Below are positions 1 through 10,963 of a stretch of 64,000 nt of DNA, piece by piece; the stretch's first letter is position 1, and the number at the start of each line of letters is the position of its first letter. Both the position numbers and the translations under genes were made by a program. The notes below the pieces were generated by a model. The model was not told where the DNA came from. It did not search any database and saw nothing but the letters and a program-made list of their open reading frames with translations. The DNA lies in NCBI GenBank assembly GCA_020636955.1, contig JACJWY010000008.1:53458-117457 (forward strand). Reading direction: 5' to 3'. This stretch comes from Thermoleophilales bacterium (GTDB taxonomy: Bacteria; Actinomycetota; Thermoleophilia; Solirubrobacterales; 70-9).

Positions 1-1150
1 CCCGCCCTGCGAACTCCTTGAAGTACTGCGGGTAGACCCACGGATAATCGAACTCCTGGTCGGGGTCGGTCAGGGTGACGACCTTCTCGCCATCGAAGAA
101 ACTGGGCCAACTTCTCATGTTGCCGATCGGGTCGCCGGCAAACGAGGTGAAAAAGATCCTGCCACCCGCGGCAACCGGGGCGTTCTTGTAGGTGCTCGGA
201 AAATCCGGATCGTCCGCGATCGGATGAACATCGGCCACCGGCCAGGCATCGTCGCTTTCCCAGAGGTCATTGTTCACGGCGAAGTAAACCTTGCCGTCCA
301 GTCCCGCGAACGACGTGATGTTGTCCCACTCCGGGCCTTCGTGTTCAGCGGCAACCAGGCCGAGTCGTTTCCCGTCGGTGCGCCAGGGCTCGAGCCAGTG
401 CCCTGGGGTATCGGCGGTGAGATAGACCGAATCACCGACCGCGGTCAGCCAGGCCATGTTGGTGCCGTCGGGGCCAGGGGTGATCTCCCCGATCATCCGC
501 GTGCCTGCCTCGGTACCGTCCGATCGCCAGAGCTCGCCGCCGTGAACCCCGTCGGTCGCGTTGAAAATCACCTGGTTGCCGAGCCGGGTGATGTAACCGG
601 GAAAGGAACCGGCCGGACCCGGGTTGATGTCCTTGACCCGCCGGGCCCGCCGGCCATTGTACTTCCAGAGTTCATTTCGCCAGTAGTCGCCGCCCCGGAA
701 GAAGAGCAGCCCGTTTGCGACGGTGAGGGAGGAATTGTCCTGAACCGTGAGCTTCTTCGGCCAGCCCGGAACCGGTTCGACCCGGTGACCGCCCCGGGTG
801 GTGCGCCAGAGTCTCAGGTCGATGCTCGAATCCGAACCCAACAGGTAAAGGCGGCCCTGGTAGGCGACCTTCGCGGCCCAGTAGAACTGGCGCGAACCGT
901 CCCCGACCGGGCGGACCATCCGGGTCGATTTGCCGTTGCTGCGCCAGAGGCCCTGGCGCCCGGGGCCGGCATCCGCATAGAAGTAGACGAAGTCCCCCAC
1001 CGCGGTCAGCTTTTTCGGCTTCGAGCCGCTGGGACCGGGGTTCACGTCGGCGGCCAGTTCGGCCCTGACCGCAGCCTGGGCCGAAGCGGCAAACCAGCCG
1101 AACGAAATCAGGACCAGCGCGGCAACCGCGAATCTAGCCGATGACCTCAT
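1..1150 (-). CDS. Secreted ELWRTDG-repeat protein, 3' end outside window
   Basis: An open frame runs off the left edge, with 383 codons visible. It starts at ATG 1150 with a signal peptide (hydrophobic core about residues 8-24, ending ASAQA). The mature part carries repeats of the form GDxVYF...LWRxxGxxxG, including ELWRSDGT. Such repeats occur in secreted beta-propeller-like proteins of unknown role. The start codon overlaps the stop of the upstream gene by four bases (ATGA), so the two are probably translationally coupled and paralogous. The family link is clear from the repeats; the substrate or partner is unknown. Confidence 0.85.
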   Translation of the reverse strand, partial: MRSSARFAVAALVLISFGWFAASAQAAVRAELAADVNPGPSGSKPKKLTAVGDFVYFYADAGPGRQGLWRSNGKSTRMVRPVGDGSRQFYWAAKVAYQGRLYLLGSDSSIDLRLWRTTRGGHRVEPVPGWPKKLTVQDNSSLTVANGLLFFRGGDYWRNELWKYNGRRARRVKDINPGPAGSFPGYITRLGNQVIFNATDGVHGGELWRSDGTEAGTRMIGEITPGPDGTNMAWLTAVGDSVYLTADTPGHWLEPWRTDGKRLGLVAAEHEGPEWDNITSFAGLDGKVYFAVNNDLWESDDAWPVADVHPIADDPDFPSTYKNAPVAAGGRIFFTSFAGDPIGNMRSWPSFFDGEKVVTLTDPDQEFDYPWVYPQYFKEFAGR

Positions 1151-2808
1151 CTCGTCAACCTCAGCCTCCGGGTCAAGGTCTTCGAATTGCCCGCGTCATC
1201 ACGGACGGTGACTTTCAGTCTGGCCGTTCCCGGACGCAAACCCCGCCGGACCCTCACCTTCACCAGGATTTCCTTGCCCGCGCCGACCCGGAAGCTTCCC
1301 TTGCCGATCGTGGCAGAACCCCTCGAAAGCTCCAGCCGCCCGCGACAGGGCCCGGCCTGCTCGCTCGCCGGACAACGAAGGGCAATCCTGACAGCCCCCT
1401 TTCGGATCTTCACGACCCCGCCCCTGACCCGCAGGTTGGCCGAATCATCCTCGAAGAGGTGCCAGAGCTCGTTGCCGTGCACACCGTCGTCGGCGATGAA
1501 GTAGACCTCGTCCCCGAAATTGGTGAACAGTCCGGGCATGCCGGAGTCCCGGCCCGGAAGGATGTCCTTGTAGAGGACCGCCCTGCCGTCCCGCAGGGTC
1601 CAGAGTTCGGTGCCGTATTTATCGTCGCTCCCGGTCATGAAGATCTGGCCGTCGAAGTCGACGAAGGGACCGGAACCGCCGGGGGCCCAGCCGATCGAAC
1701 CGTCGCCGTCACCGGCCGGAGAGCCAAGCAACTGGAACTTGCCGTCGTGGAGTCGCCATGGTTCTGCCCCGTGATAATCGTCGGTGCCAACGAAATACAG
1801 GTCGTTCCCGATCACGGTCAGGTCCGAGATGGCGGCGCCGTAGGGGACATCCCGGTACTCCGGCTGCTGGCCCGGGGCCTTGACCACCCAGAGTCGGCCG
1901 CCGGCCACGAAGTACACCCTCGGGCCGACCTGGATCACCTGGCCGATCTCGATCGGCCCGAGCTGTTCCACACTCTCGCCATCCGAACGCCAGCCGGTCA
2001 GGTGGATGCCGTAGGCGGTGCGGGTCGAGAAGTAGAGCCGCTCCCCGGCAACGGCCAGGGTGGAGAAAGATGAACCTTCCGCTCCGGGCGTCGCGTCGAG
2101 AAAGAGCTCGGTGCTCTGACCGTTGGTCCGCCAGAGCTCCATGCCATGGATTCCGTCGTCGGCGAGAAAGTAGAGCCAGTCACCCAGGATGTTGGACTGA
2201 AAAAAGCCCGGCCAGGCATCCCCCGCCCCGGGCTTGATGTCGGTGAACTGCTCAACCTGACTGCCGTCGTAACGGAAGATCTCCTGGCCGGAAGTCCCGT
2301 TACTGGCCACGAAATAGAGCTCGCCGTCGAAGACCGTGAGGCCCCGGGGATATCCGCTTTCCGGCCCGGGGAGAACGTCGGCAACCAGTTCAGCGTCATT
2401 GCCGTCCGGGGTCAGCCGCCAGAGCTCGTCACCGGTGGCGGGGGAGTGCGCCTGGAAGTAGTAGCGGCCCTGGAACTCGACCGGGACCTGTTCCGACCTG
2501 AACCCGTAGTCGGGTCCCGGGTAGATGTCCCGCACCATCTCCGCCGACTTGCCGTCGGTCCGCCACAGTTCGCGTCCGTATTGCGCGAATTCGGGCACGA
2601 AATAGAGCTGGTCGCCGATCGGTGTCAGCTGGTCGAACGAGCTGAGCCCGAAGGGGGTGATGCCACTCGGCCCCGGCTTCACGTCGATCGCCAGCCTCGC
2701 CGCCACACCTGCCTGCGCGCCGGGAGCCATGAAGAGGGCTGCCGCGACCAGAAACGAGGCAACGATGGCACCCGCCACCATAGGTGCTCCAAAGCGAACT
2801 GCCCTCAC
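1147..2808 (-). CDS. Secreted ELWRTDG-repeat protein with C-terminal Ig-like domain
   Basis: The protein has about 553 residues: a signal peptide, then many tandem units around ELWRTDG, ELWRLTPDG, EIFRYDG and AEPWRLHDG at roughly 45-50 residue spacing, as in propeller-forming repeats. The last 90 residues are a basic beta-rich module (VRGGVVKIRKGAVRIALRC) common at the C-termini of secreted proteins in this lineage. I chose GTG 2808 because AGGAG lies six bases upstream and it begins directly at the signal peptide. GTG/ATG at 2868 would add 20 unlikely residues. It is first in the operon with the paralogue at 1-1150. Function unknown; probably an extracellular structural or binding protein. 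Confidence 0.85.
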   Translation of the reverse strand: MRAVRFGAPMVAGAIVASFLVAAALFMAPGAQAGVAARLAIDVKPGPSGITPFGLSSFDQLTPIGDQLYFVPEFAQYGRELWRTDGKSAEMVRDIYPGPDYGFRSEQVPVEFQGRYYFQAHSPATGDELWRLTPDGNDAELVADVLPGPESGYPRGLTVFDGELYFVASNGTSGQEIFRYDGSQVEQFTDIKPGAGDAWPGFFQSNILGDWLYFLADDGIHGMELWRTNGQSTELFLDATPGAEGSSFSTLAVAGERLYFSTRTAYGIHLTGWRSDGESVEQLGPIEIGQVIQVGPRVYFVAGGRLWVVKAPGQQPEYRDVPYGAAISDLTVIGNDLYFVGTDDYHGAEPWRLHDGKFQLLGSPAGDGDGSIGWAPGGSGPFVDFDGQIFMTGSDDKYGTELWTLRDGRAVLYKDILPGRDSGMPGLFTNFGDEVYFIADDGVHGNELWHLFEDDSANLRVRGGVVKIRKGAVRIALRCPASEQAGPCRGRLELSRGSATIGKGSFRVGAGKEILVKVRVRRGLRPGTARLKVTVRDDAGNSKTLTRRLRLTR

Positions 2809-2903
2809 TGGCTTCTCCTGACTGGTCGGCGGTCCCCGTGGTGGAGTCACGCCCTGGACGATGCCCACTAAACCCCGGGAGAATCCCGAAGTTTCGCCCG
2901 GTT

Positions 2904-3857
2904 TCAGACGGTCTGTTTGGGCTTTGGCTCGGACCGCGGCGTGAACTGAAGCTGCTTCTCGGCACCGGCAACCCCCTGCCCGATCTGACGGGTCCTTTCG
3001 ATCTCCGAGTTGAGTTCAAGGCCGAAGAGGACCGCGATGTTCGAGATCCAGAACCAGATCAGCAGCACCACGAACCCGCCGAGGGTGCCATAGGTCTTGT
3101 TGTAGGAGCCGAAATTGCCGACATAGAAGGCGAAGGTGGCCGAAGCAAGAACCCAGACCAAAAGCGCCACCACCGCCCCGGGAGTGAAGAAGCGAAACCG
3201 TCCGGTTTCCACATTCGGCGAGAAGTGAAAGAGCACGGCGAACATCACCAGCACCAGGGCGATCATTACCGGCCATTTCGCGTAATTCCAGATGTCAACC
3301 GCGGTCGAACCGATGCCGAGCGGTTCCGCGACCGCCCGCACCACCGGCCCGGTCATCACCAGTCCGATCGCCAGCAGGGCAAGGATCAGGATCATCGCCA
3401 GGGTCACCCCGAGCTGCAACGGCTTCAGCTTCCAGAACGGCCGGCCCTCCCGGGTTTCGAAGATCACGTTGGAAGCCCGGCCGAAGGCACCGACGTAACC
3501 GGATGCGGCCCAGATCGCCAGGGCCAGTCCGACCACGAAGGTCACGCCCGATGCCCCGCGACTCGAAGTGATGCCCTCGACCGGCCCCTTGAAGGTGTCG
3601 GCTGCGGCATCCGGCCCGAGGTTGGAAACGATCTCGGTCAGCTTGTCGGCCGTGGCTTCCGGGTTGGCGAAGAGACCGATGATCGAGACCAGTGCGATCA
3701 GCATCGGAAACAGTGACAGCAATCCGTAATAGGTCAGGGCGGCGGCCCAGTCGGTCATGCCGTCTTCCATGAATTCGGTCCCGCTGCGCTTCAGGGTGGC
3801 GGGGAGCGAGTCGTCCCGCTCGGCTCCCTCGGGTTTCATTTCGGTCGGGTCGGCCAT
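2904..3857 (-). CDS. YihY/BrkB-family inner membrane protein
   Basis: This 317-residue protein has about six hydrophobic segments and the family landmarks: a soluble N-terminus, the AALTYYGLLSLFPMLIAL first-helix motif, and the late YxxTYGTLGGFVVLLIWFWI region near residue 245. YihY (once called ribonuclease BN) proteins are integral membrane proteins of uncertain transport or export function. The ATG at 3857 matches the usual N-terminus. It lies 47 bases downstream of the yceH-like gene on the same strand and may be co-transcribed. Family assignment is firm; biological role is not established. Confidence 0.9.
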   Translation of the reverse strand: MADPTEMKPEGAERDDSLPATLKRSGTEFMEDGMTDWAAALTYYGLLSLFPMLIALVSIIGLFANPEATADKLTEIVSNLGPDAAADTFKGPVEGITSSRGASGVTFVVGLALAIWAASGYVGAFGRASNVIFETREGRPFWKLKPLQLGVTLAMILILALLAIGLVMTGPVVRAVAEPLGIGSTAVDIWNYAKWPVMIALVLVMFAVLFHFSPNVETGRFRFFTPGAVVALLVWVLASATFAFYVGNFGSYNKTYGTLGGFVVLLIWFWISNIAVLFGLELNSEIERTRQIGQGVAGAEKQLQFTPRSEPKPKQTV

Positions 3858-3904
3858 GGCTGACTTGTACCCGAACTAACGAAATCGAACGGCTGCCGCC
3901 GCGA

Positions 3905-4627
3905 TCAGACGCCCAGCTGCTGCCGGAGATCGTCGACCAGGGTGCGAAGCTCGGCCAGTTCGCTGGTCAACTCACCGATCTGGCGTTCCAGCGACTCGAC
4001 CCGTTCGGTTTCCGGCGTATAAACCGGGACCGGGAAAGGTTCGGCAGCTTCAATTCGGTCTCCGGGGGCGGTCGCATCCCGATCCGGTGGACCATCAACC
4101 CCGGATGCCGATGCCCCGAAACTTTCACTTTCCTCGGCTTGCTCGCCGCCGAGCAACTGGCGGTAGCGGTCCTCCTTCTGGCCCGGACGGCGGGGCAGAC
4201 GCTCGATCAGATCGCGCGAGGCGAGGGAATTGAGCGTGGTCTCGAGCCCGTCGAGATCATGGAAGCCGAACATCCGCTCGGTGCGCTGCTTGAGCTGGCC
4301 CGGAGTCTGCTCGCCGCGCAGCATCAGCACTGCCAGCACGGAAATCTGGCCTTCGGAAAGCGAAAGTTCCTGATCGAGCAGGTGGCGGTACTTCGGGGAG
4401 CGGCTGGTGTGACCGGAAGCCCCGCGGATCCAGCGGCGGCGACCGAGTTCGCCCAATGCTTTGCGGATCTCCGCCTCGTCGTAGTCGACGACCGGCTCGC
4501 GATTGGTCGACTGGTTGCAGGCCAGCCGCAACGAGTTCAGGGTCAGCGGGTACTGGTCCGGCGTGGTCCGCTGCTTCTCGATCAGGCAACCGAGCACGCG
4601 GATCTCGACATCTGTGGGACCGATCAT
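3905..4627 (-). CDS. YceH-family (DUF480) winged-helix protein
   Basis: The protein has 240 residues. The family core EIRVLGCLIEKQRTTPDQYP and ACNQSTNREPVV opens it, followed by two winged-helix-like halves (RGEQTPGQLKQRTERMF in the second) and a C-terminal coiled coil rich in Glu and Leu. YceH proteins have no fully settled role. I prefer ATG 4627: it puts 6 residues before the conserved core as in relatives, and a TAGCCT box lies eight bases upstream, fitting the leaderless pattern of this window. TTG 4657 would overlap the preceding gene. Confidence 0.88.
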   Translation of the reverse strand: MIGPTDVEIRVLGCLIEKQRTTPDQYPLTLNSLRLACNQSTNREPVVDYDEAEIRKALGELGRRRWIRGASGHTSRSPKYRHLLDQELSLSEGQISVLAVLMLRGEQTPGQLKQRTERMFGFHDLDGLETTLNSLASRDLIERLPRRPGQKEDRYRQLLGGEQAEESESFGASASGVDGPPDRDATAPGDRIEAAEPFPVPVYTPETERVESLERQIGELTSELAELRTLVDDLRQQLGV

Positions 4628-4638
4628 CGGCGCCGAGG

Positions 4639-5193
4639 CTACCGGGTCTGATCCCAAAGACGTTGAACGCGCCGTGTGGCTTTGCTTTCGGGCCCGAGCA
4701 CCCTGTCGAGCCAGAGGTCGAGTTCCTCCCGATCCAGATTCTCGACACCGGCCAGCATCTGTTCGATGTCGATCCAGTCCTTGGTCCGATCGAAGGCCGC
4801 TTTGCAGACGATCAGGTGTTCCGGAGCCAGGATCGGAATGGTTCCCTCGCCGAATGGGACGGTCCGGGTCCTACGCGACATCGCTTCGTGGAAGGGGTCG
4901 TAGGCAAAGAAGACATCGACAGGATTTCGTCCCCAGCGCAGGTACACCTGACCGTTCCGCCGGGCAACTTCCGGATCGACGTTGGCGTCGACTCCCACCG
5001 CCTCGAGGACTTCCAGCACTTCGGAAAGCTCATCTGTGGTTACGAAGACATTGACATCGATGTCGACGGTGAGTCGGGGTTCCCCGTAGTAGGCGAGTGC
5101 CATGGCCCCGCCGATGGCGTGAGGGATGCCCGCTTCCCGAAGGCTCTGGTGAATCAGTGTCACCTTCCCGGCAAGCGGGAGACCGGAGCTCAT
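4639..5193 (-). CDS. Nucleotidyltransferase-fold protein, possible toxin of a two-gene module
   Basis: This 184-residue protein shows the minimal nucleotidyltransferase signature: Gly28-Gly29, then Asp44-x-Asp46 (motif GGAMALAYYGE then VDIDV), as in the AbiEii, MNT and DUF6036-type families. The active site therefore looks intact. Its start overlaps the end of the preceding gene (5190-5660) by four bases, so the two are co-translated. Nucleotidyltransferases encoded this way are often toxins or modifiers of tRNA or proteins, but some are housekeeping. The pairing and the palindrome ahead of the operon favour a toxin-antitoxin-like unit; the substrate is unknown. Confidence 0.75.
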   Translation of the reverse strand: MSSGLPLAGKVTLIHQSLREAGIPHAIGGAMALAYYGEPRLTVDIDVNVFVTTDELSEVLEVLEAVGVDANVDPEVARRNGQVYLRWGRNPVDVFFAYDPFHEAMSRRTRTVPFGEGTIPILAPEHLIVCKAAFDRTKDWIDIEQMLAGVENLDREELDLWLDRVLGPESKATRRVQRLWDQTR

Positions 5194-5660
5194 GAGACCG
5201 ACCGGAGCCGGGGGAAGACGACTCGCTCTCCGAAGTCCCGGGCCGGAAGGTTGTCACCAACACCGAGCAGATCGACCAGAGCCTCGCCTCTCTCCTCCAT
5301 CGAAGCGCCTGTCCACATCTTCATTCGCTCAATCTCATGTGAAAGCTCCGGACTCTCCCCGAGCTCGTCGAGAAGCATGCGCCGAAGCCGGTGTGAGGGA
5401 CGCTCGCCCGCCTCGATGGCCCGCAAGAGCCTCGCGGCAAGACGGTCAACTTCGGTGCCGACCGGTGCTCCAGCCCTGAGAGCCTTGCTTCGAAGGTCTT
5501 CGATTTCGATCGTGCCGGAACTGCGTCCTCTGATTTTCACCTCCACCTCGGGGGTGAGCTCGCGGAACGAGGCCAGGGTCCTCGATCGTGGGCCTTTCCC
5601 GGTCCGGACCGACTCCCGTGCTTCCCAGGTCCCGTTCCTCTTGGCCACCACGTAAGCCAT
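5190..5660 (-). CDS. Unclassified partner of the nucleotidyltransferase
   Basis: A basic 156-residue protein starting MAYVVAKRNGTWEARESV, with RTGKGPRSRTLASF early and a helical, Arg/Glu-rich middle and C-terminus. I do not recognise a named domain. It is first in a two-gene operon and overlaps the nucleotidyltransferase start by four bases. I chose ATG 5660 over in-frame GTG 5678 because the codons between them are exactly the right arm of a palindrome that looks regulatory, and a TAAACT box sits seven bases before the ATG. By position it would be the antitoxin or adaptor; that is inference. Confidence 0.65.
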   Translation of the reverse strand: MAYVVAKRNGTWEARESVRTGKGPRSRTLASFRELTPEVEVKIRGRSSGTIEIEDLRSKALRAGAPVGTEVDRLAARLLRAIEAGERPSHRLRRMLLDELGESPELSHEIERMKMWTGASMEERGEALVDLLGVGDNLPARDFGERVVFPRLRSVS

Positions 5661-5695
5661 AGTGGGTAGTTTACCCACTACACAGCCAAAATCAA
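5660..5695 (-). promoter_or_regulatory. Promoter with overlapping 9+3+9 palindrome (candidate operator)
   Basis: A perfect dyad occupies 5660-5680: arm TAGTGGGTA, three-base spacer, arm TACCCACTA. Its left end is the first base of the ATG at 5660. On the minus strand, TTGATT (5690-5695) and TAAACT (5668-5673) are separated by 16 bases and form a plausible -35/-10 pair. The -10 is inside the dyad, and transcription would begin at or next to the ATG. A repressor bound here would block both polymerase and the leaderless start, an arrangement typical of autoregulated two-gene modules. Confidence 0.65.
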
Positions 5696-5722
5696 TTCCA
5701 GGGCCTGAATTCGGCTTTACGT

Positions 5723-6726
5723 TCAGGAACCGGAGGGACGATCGAGGCCGGCGGCCTCGATCACCTTCCGGGTGGCCTGGGGGACCGTGATCTTCTCCGC
5801 GTCGACGTCGGCGCGGGCCTTCGTGATCGTTTCCTCCACGCCGTCCCTGCGATGGACCGCCGCCAATACTGCCTCTTCGATCATCGAGTCGAGCCAGCGT
5901 TCGGTCTGGCGCCGACGACGCTCTTCGAGCAGCCCCGAGTTCTCCAGCAGGGCCCTGTGCGCCTCGACCGATTCCCAGACTTCTTTGAGGCCGGTGCCCT
6001 CGGTGGCCGAGGCGATCTGTACCGGCGTTTCCCAGCCCGGAGTCGAGGGGGGCAGCATGCGGAGGGCGTGGCGGTAATCGCCCCGGGCCCGTTTGGCCAG
6101 TGGCACCCGGTCGCCGTCGGCCTTGTTGACCACGATCAGATCGGCCTGTTCCATGATGCCCCGCTTGATTCCCTGAAGCTCGTCACCGGCACCGGGCACC
6201 AGCAGCAACATCAGGCAGTCGACCATTTCCGCCAGCTCGGCCTCGGACTGGCCGACCCCGACCGACTCGACGATGATCACGTCGAAGCCGGCCGCCTCGC
6301 AGAGCAGCATCGCCTCCCGGGTCTTGCGGGCCACCCCGCCCAGCACCCCGCCCGAGGGAGAGGGCCGGATGAAGACATCCTCCTCGACGCTCAGCTTGTG
6401 CATGCGGGTCTTGTCGCCGAGGATCGAGCCGCCGGTACGGGCGCTGGTCGGATCGATAGTCAGCACCGCCACCTTGTGGCCGTGCCGGATCAGGTCGATG
6501 CCCAGCGCCTCGATCGTGGTCGACTTGCCGGCCCCCGGCACGCCGGTGATCCCGACCCGGATCGCGTTGCCGGTTTCCGGCAGCAGGTCGGCGATCAGCT
6601 CCTGGGCATGTTCCTGATCATCGGGCCGGCGGCTCTCGGCGAGGGTGATGGCACGAGAAAGTGCGCCCCGGTCGCCGCGGGCGATCCCTTCCTTCAGCTC
6701 GTCGACCGAAGGACTCGTTCTGCCCA

Positions 6727-6727
<1 letters not shown>
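5723..6727 (-). CDS. meaB: Methylmalonyl-CoA mutase-associated GTPase MeaB
   Basis: This 334-residue G3E-family GTPase protects and reloads the B12-dependent methylmalonyl-CoA mutase. The P-loop GVPGAGKST lies near residue 62, ESVGVGQSE marks switch/Walker B, and NKADGD is the guanine-specificity motif. The last third is the helical dimerisation arm of the MeaB/ArgK group. The ATG overlaps the mutase stop by one base (TAATG), so it is last in the operon mutA-mutB-meaB. Length and motif order match MeaB rather than the metal chaperones HypB or UreG. Confidence 0.95.
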
Positions 6728-8933
<2,206 letters not shown>

Positions 8934-8937
<4 letters not shown>

Positions 8938-10838
8938 GGCTTCACCTCCACGCCGAGCCGGCCAAGGGTGGCGGTCAGTACCTGGCTCAGGTTGACGCCG
9001 TTTCTGACCAGCTCGTCGGCTCCCGCCTTCGTCGCGGCCTCGTTCAGCTCGGGAGTCGAGTTGACCATGTAGATGTATTTGGCGCCGGCTTCGCGGAGCT
9101 TTTTGACCAGGTCGGCGACATCCTCCGGGGTCTGGTTCCGGCCGGCGCAGACCGCGACCAGTTCAAAGCCGCCATCGCGGAGCGTCTTCGCCTGAGCCTC
9201 GTTGCTTTCGAGAGCTCCGCTGGGGACGGTTTCCACCCCGGCCACCTCGAAGAAGCTCTTGGCCCAGTTCGCATAGTTGACGTGGCTGGCGATCGATCCC
9301 ATGCAGGCGAGGTAGATCTGCGGCCGGTCGCCGCCGCTCTTCTCGTGATCGCTGGCGGCCCGGCGCATCTTCTCGAAGGGGGTCGAGTCGTGACGCGGAT
9401 TCAAGGCTGGCAGGGAGAAGGTATCGCCGATGACCGCGCCTTCGAGCTGATCGAGCGGATTGCCGGAGGGGGTTGGCCGTTCGACCGGCTGGGGGTCGGT
9501 GCCGTCGTCGCCGAGCAGCGGGAATTCGTTGATGCCGGTCATCACCCGGCGTCGGTGGTTGAGATCGTCTTCACGCTCGTCGGCGAGACCGGCCAGGGTA
9601 GTGGCGATCAGCCCCGACCGAAGTGCGGCCAACGCGCCGCCTTCCCGTTCGATCTCCCGGAAGCGATCCCAGCCGGCCCTGGCCAGCTCGTCGGTCAGCT
9701 CCTCGCCGTACCAGGAGCCGGCCAGCGGGTCGGCGATCCGCCCGAGCGAGGACTCGTCCTGAAGGATGATTTGGGTGTTGCGGGCGATGCGCCGGCCGAG
9801 GTCGCCAGGCTGGCCGATCATCTGGTCGAAGGGGGTCACGGTGACCCCGTCGGCGCCGCCGGTACCGGCCGCGAAGGCGGCCGTGGTTGCGCGAAGCATG
9901 TTGACCCAGGGATCGACCTGAGTGATCATGCGGGCGGAAGTCTTGCCGTAGGTCGGCGAGTGGCGATCCGCTTCCGGAACCCCCGACTCCTCGAGCACGC
10001 GGGCCCAGAGCCGGCGGATCGCCCGGAACTTGCCCATCTCGAGGAACTGGTCAGGACCGACCGCGAGGGTGAACTCGATCTGGGCGGCCGCATCGGCCGG
10101 TTCAAGTCCGGCGGCCGCGGCGGCGCGCAGGTACTCGACTCCCGTGGCGATCGCTATGCCAAGCTCCCAGCCGGCGGTCGCGCCCGCCTCTACGTAGATG
10201 CCGGTGTCGACGGCGAGAGCCCTGGCTTTCGGCCAGTCGCGAGCGGTATCGGCTGCCAGTGAAGCGGCCGCTTCCAGCGCCTGCTCCGGTGAGCTCGGCA
10301 ACGTGCCGGTCCGGGCGAGGGCCCCGAGCGGGTCATATCGGAACGAGCCCAGTGCGGCATCCGGGGAGATCCCGTTCTCCCGCCACAATCTGGTCAGGAG
10401 CACGGCAGCCGCCGGGGCTGAAGAACCTGCCTCCAGCGCCACACGGGCGAGGTCGAGGTAAACCCCGTCAAGGACTTCGCTCAGCTGATCGAGGTTCGAG
10501 ATCGGGATTCCTTCATCACCAATGCGCAAGGTGATTTCAGTTACGCCGCCGTTCAGGTCTTCGAGAATCTCCTTGTTGGCCTTGATCAGATCGGGCTGGG
10601 TCTGCTCCTGGCGGATCTGCCAGTGACGGCCGGCCCGGGTGCCGCGGGTAAAGGGCGCCCGGCCCGGCAGGCCGGCCGGATCCGCGGCGATCGCATCCTC
10701 CGGCGTGTAGAGCCATTTCGCCTCGACCCCGTTCTCGAGCAGGGTCATCAGGGCGAGGTTCTCGTCACCCCTCGTCGCAGCGTCGCTCCACTGCTCGAAG
10801 GAAACGGGCTCAAAGCCGTCTGCGAGGGACTCAGTCAT
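8934..10838 (-). CDS. mutA: Methylmalonyl-CoA mutase small subunit
   Basis: The protein has 634 residues and is homologous to the large subunit across the barrel ([42 protein letters not shown]). In the cobalamin-like C-terminal domain, the position of the DxHxxG ligand reads GSIASHVNY, so it does not bind B12 through His and is the non-catalytic partner of the heterodimer. It is first gene of the operon and starts at ATG 10838 without a clear Shine-Dalgarno. It is divergent from the potassium channel gene, with 125 bases between them. Confidence 0.95.
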
Positions 10839-10963
10839 GGCGATCCGGAGAGGTAAACACGGGCCTTGCAGGGTACCTGTCCGGGACCGGCAGCCGCCTT
10901 GCCACGGATACGGGCAGGTCCGGATCCGAATCGCGGCAATCTCAGGTTCTATGCTGCTGCCAC

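Noticed and set aside
224..1144. Plus-strand frame at the left edge
   Set aside because: The minus strand here encodes a signal peptide and ELWRTDG repeats, so the plus frame is its shadow.
10839..10963. Cobalamin riboswitch ahead of the mutase operon
   Set aside because: The 125-base gap is too short and has no B12-box-like sequence.
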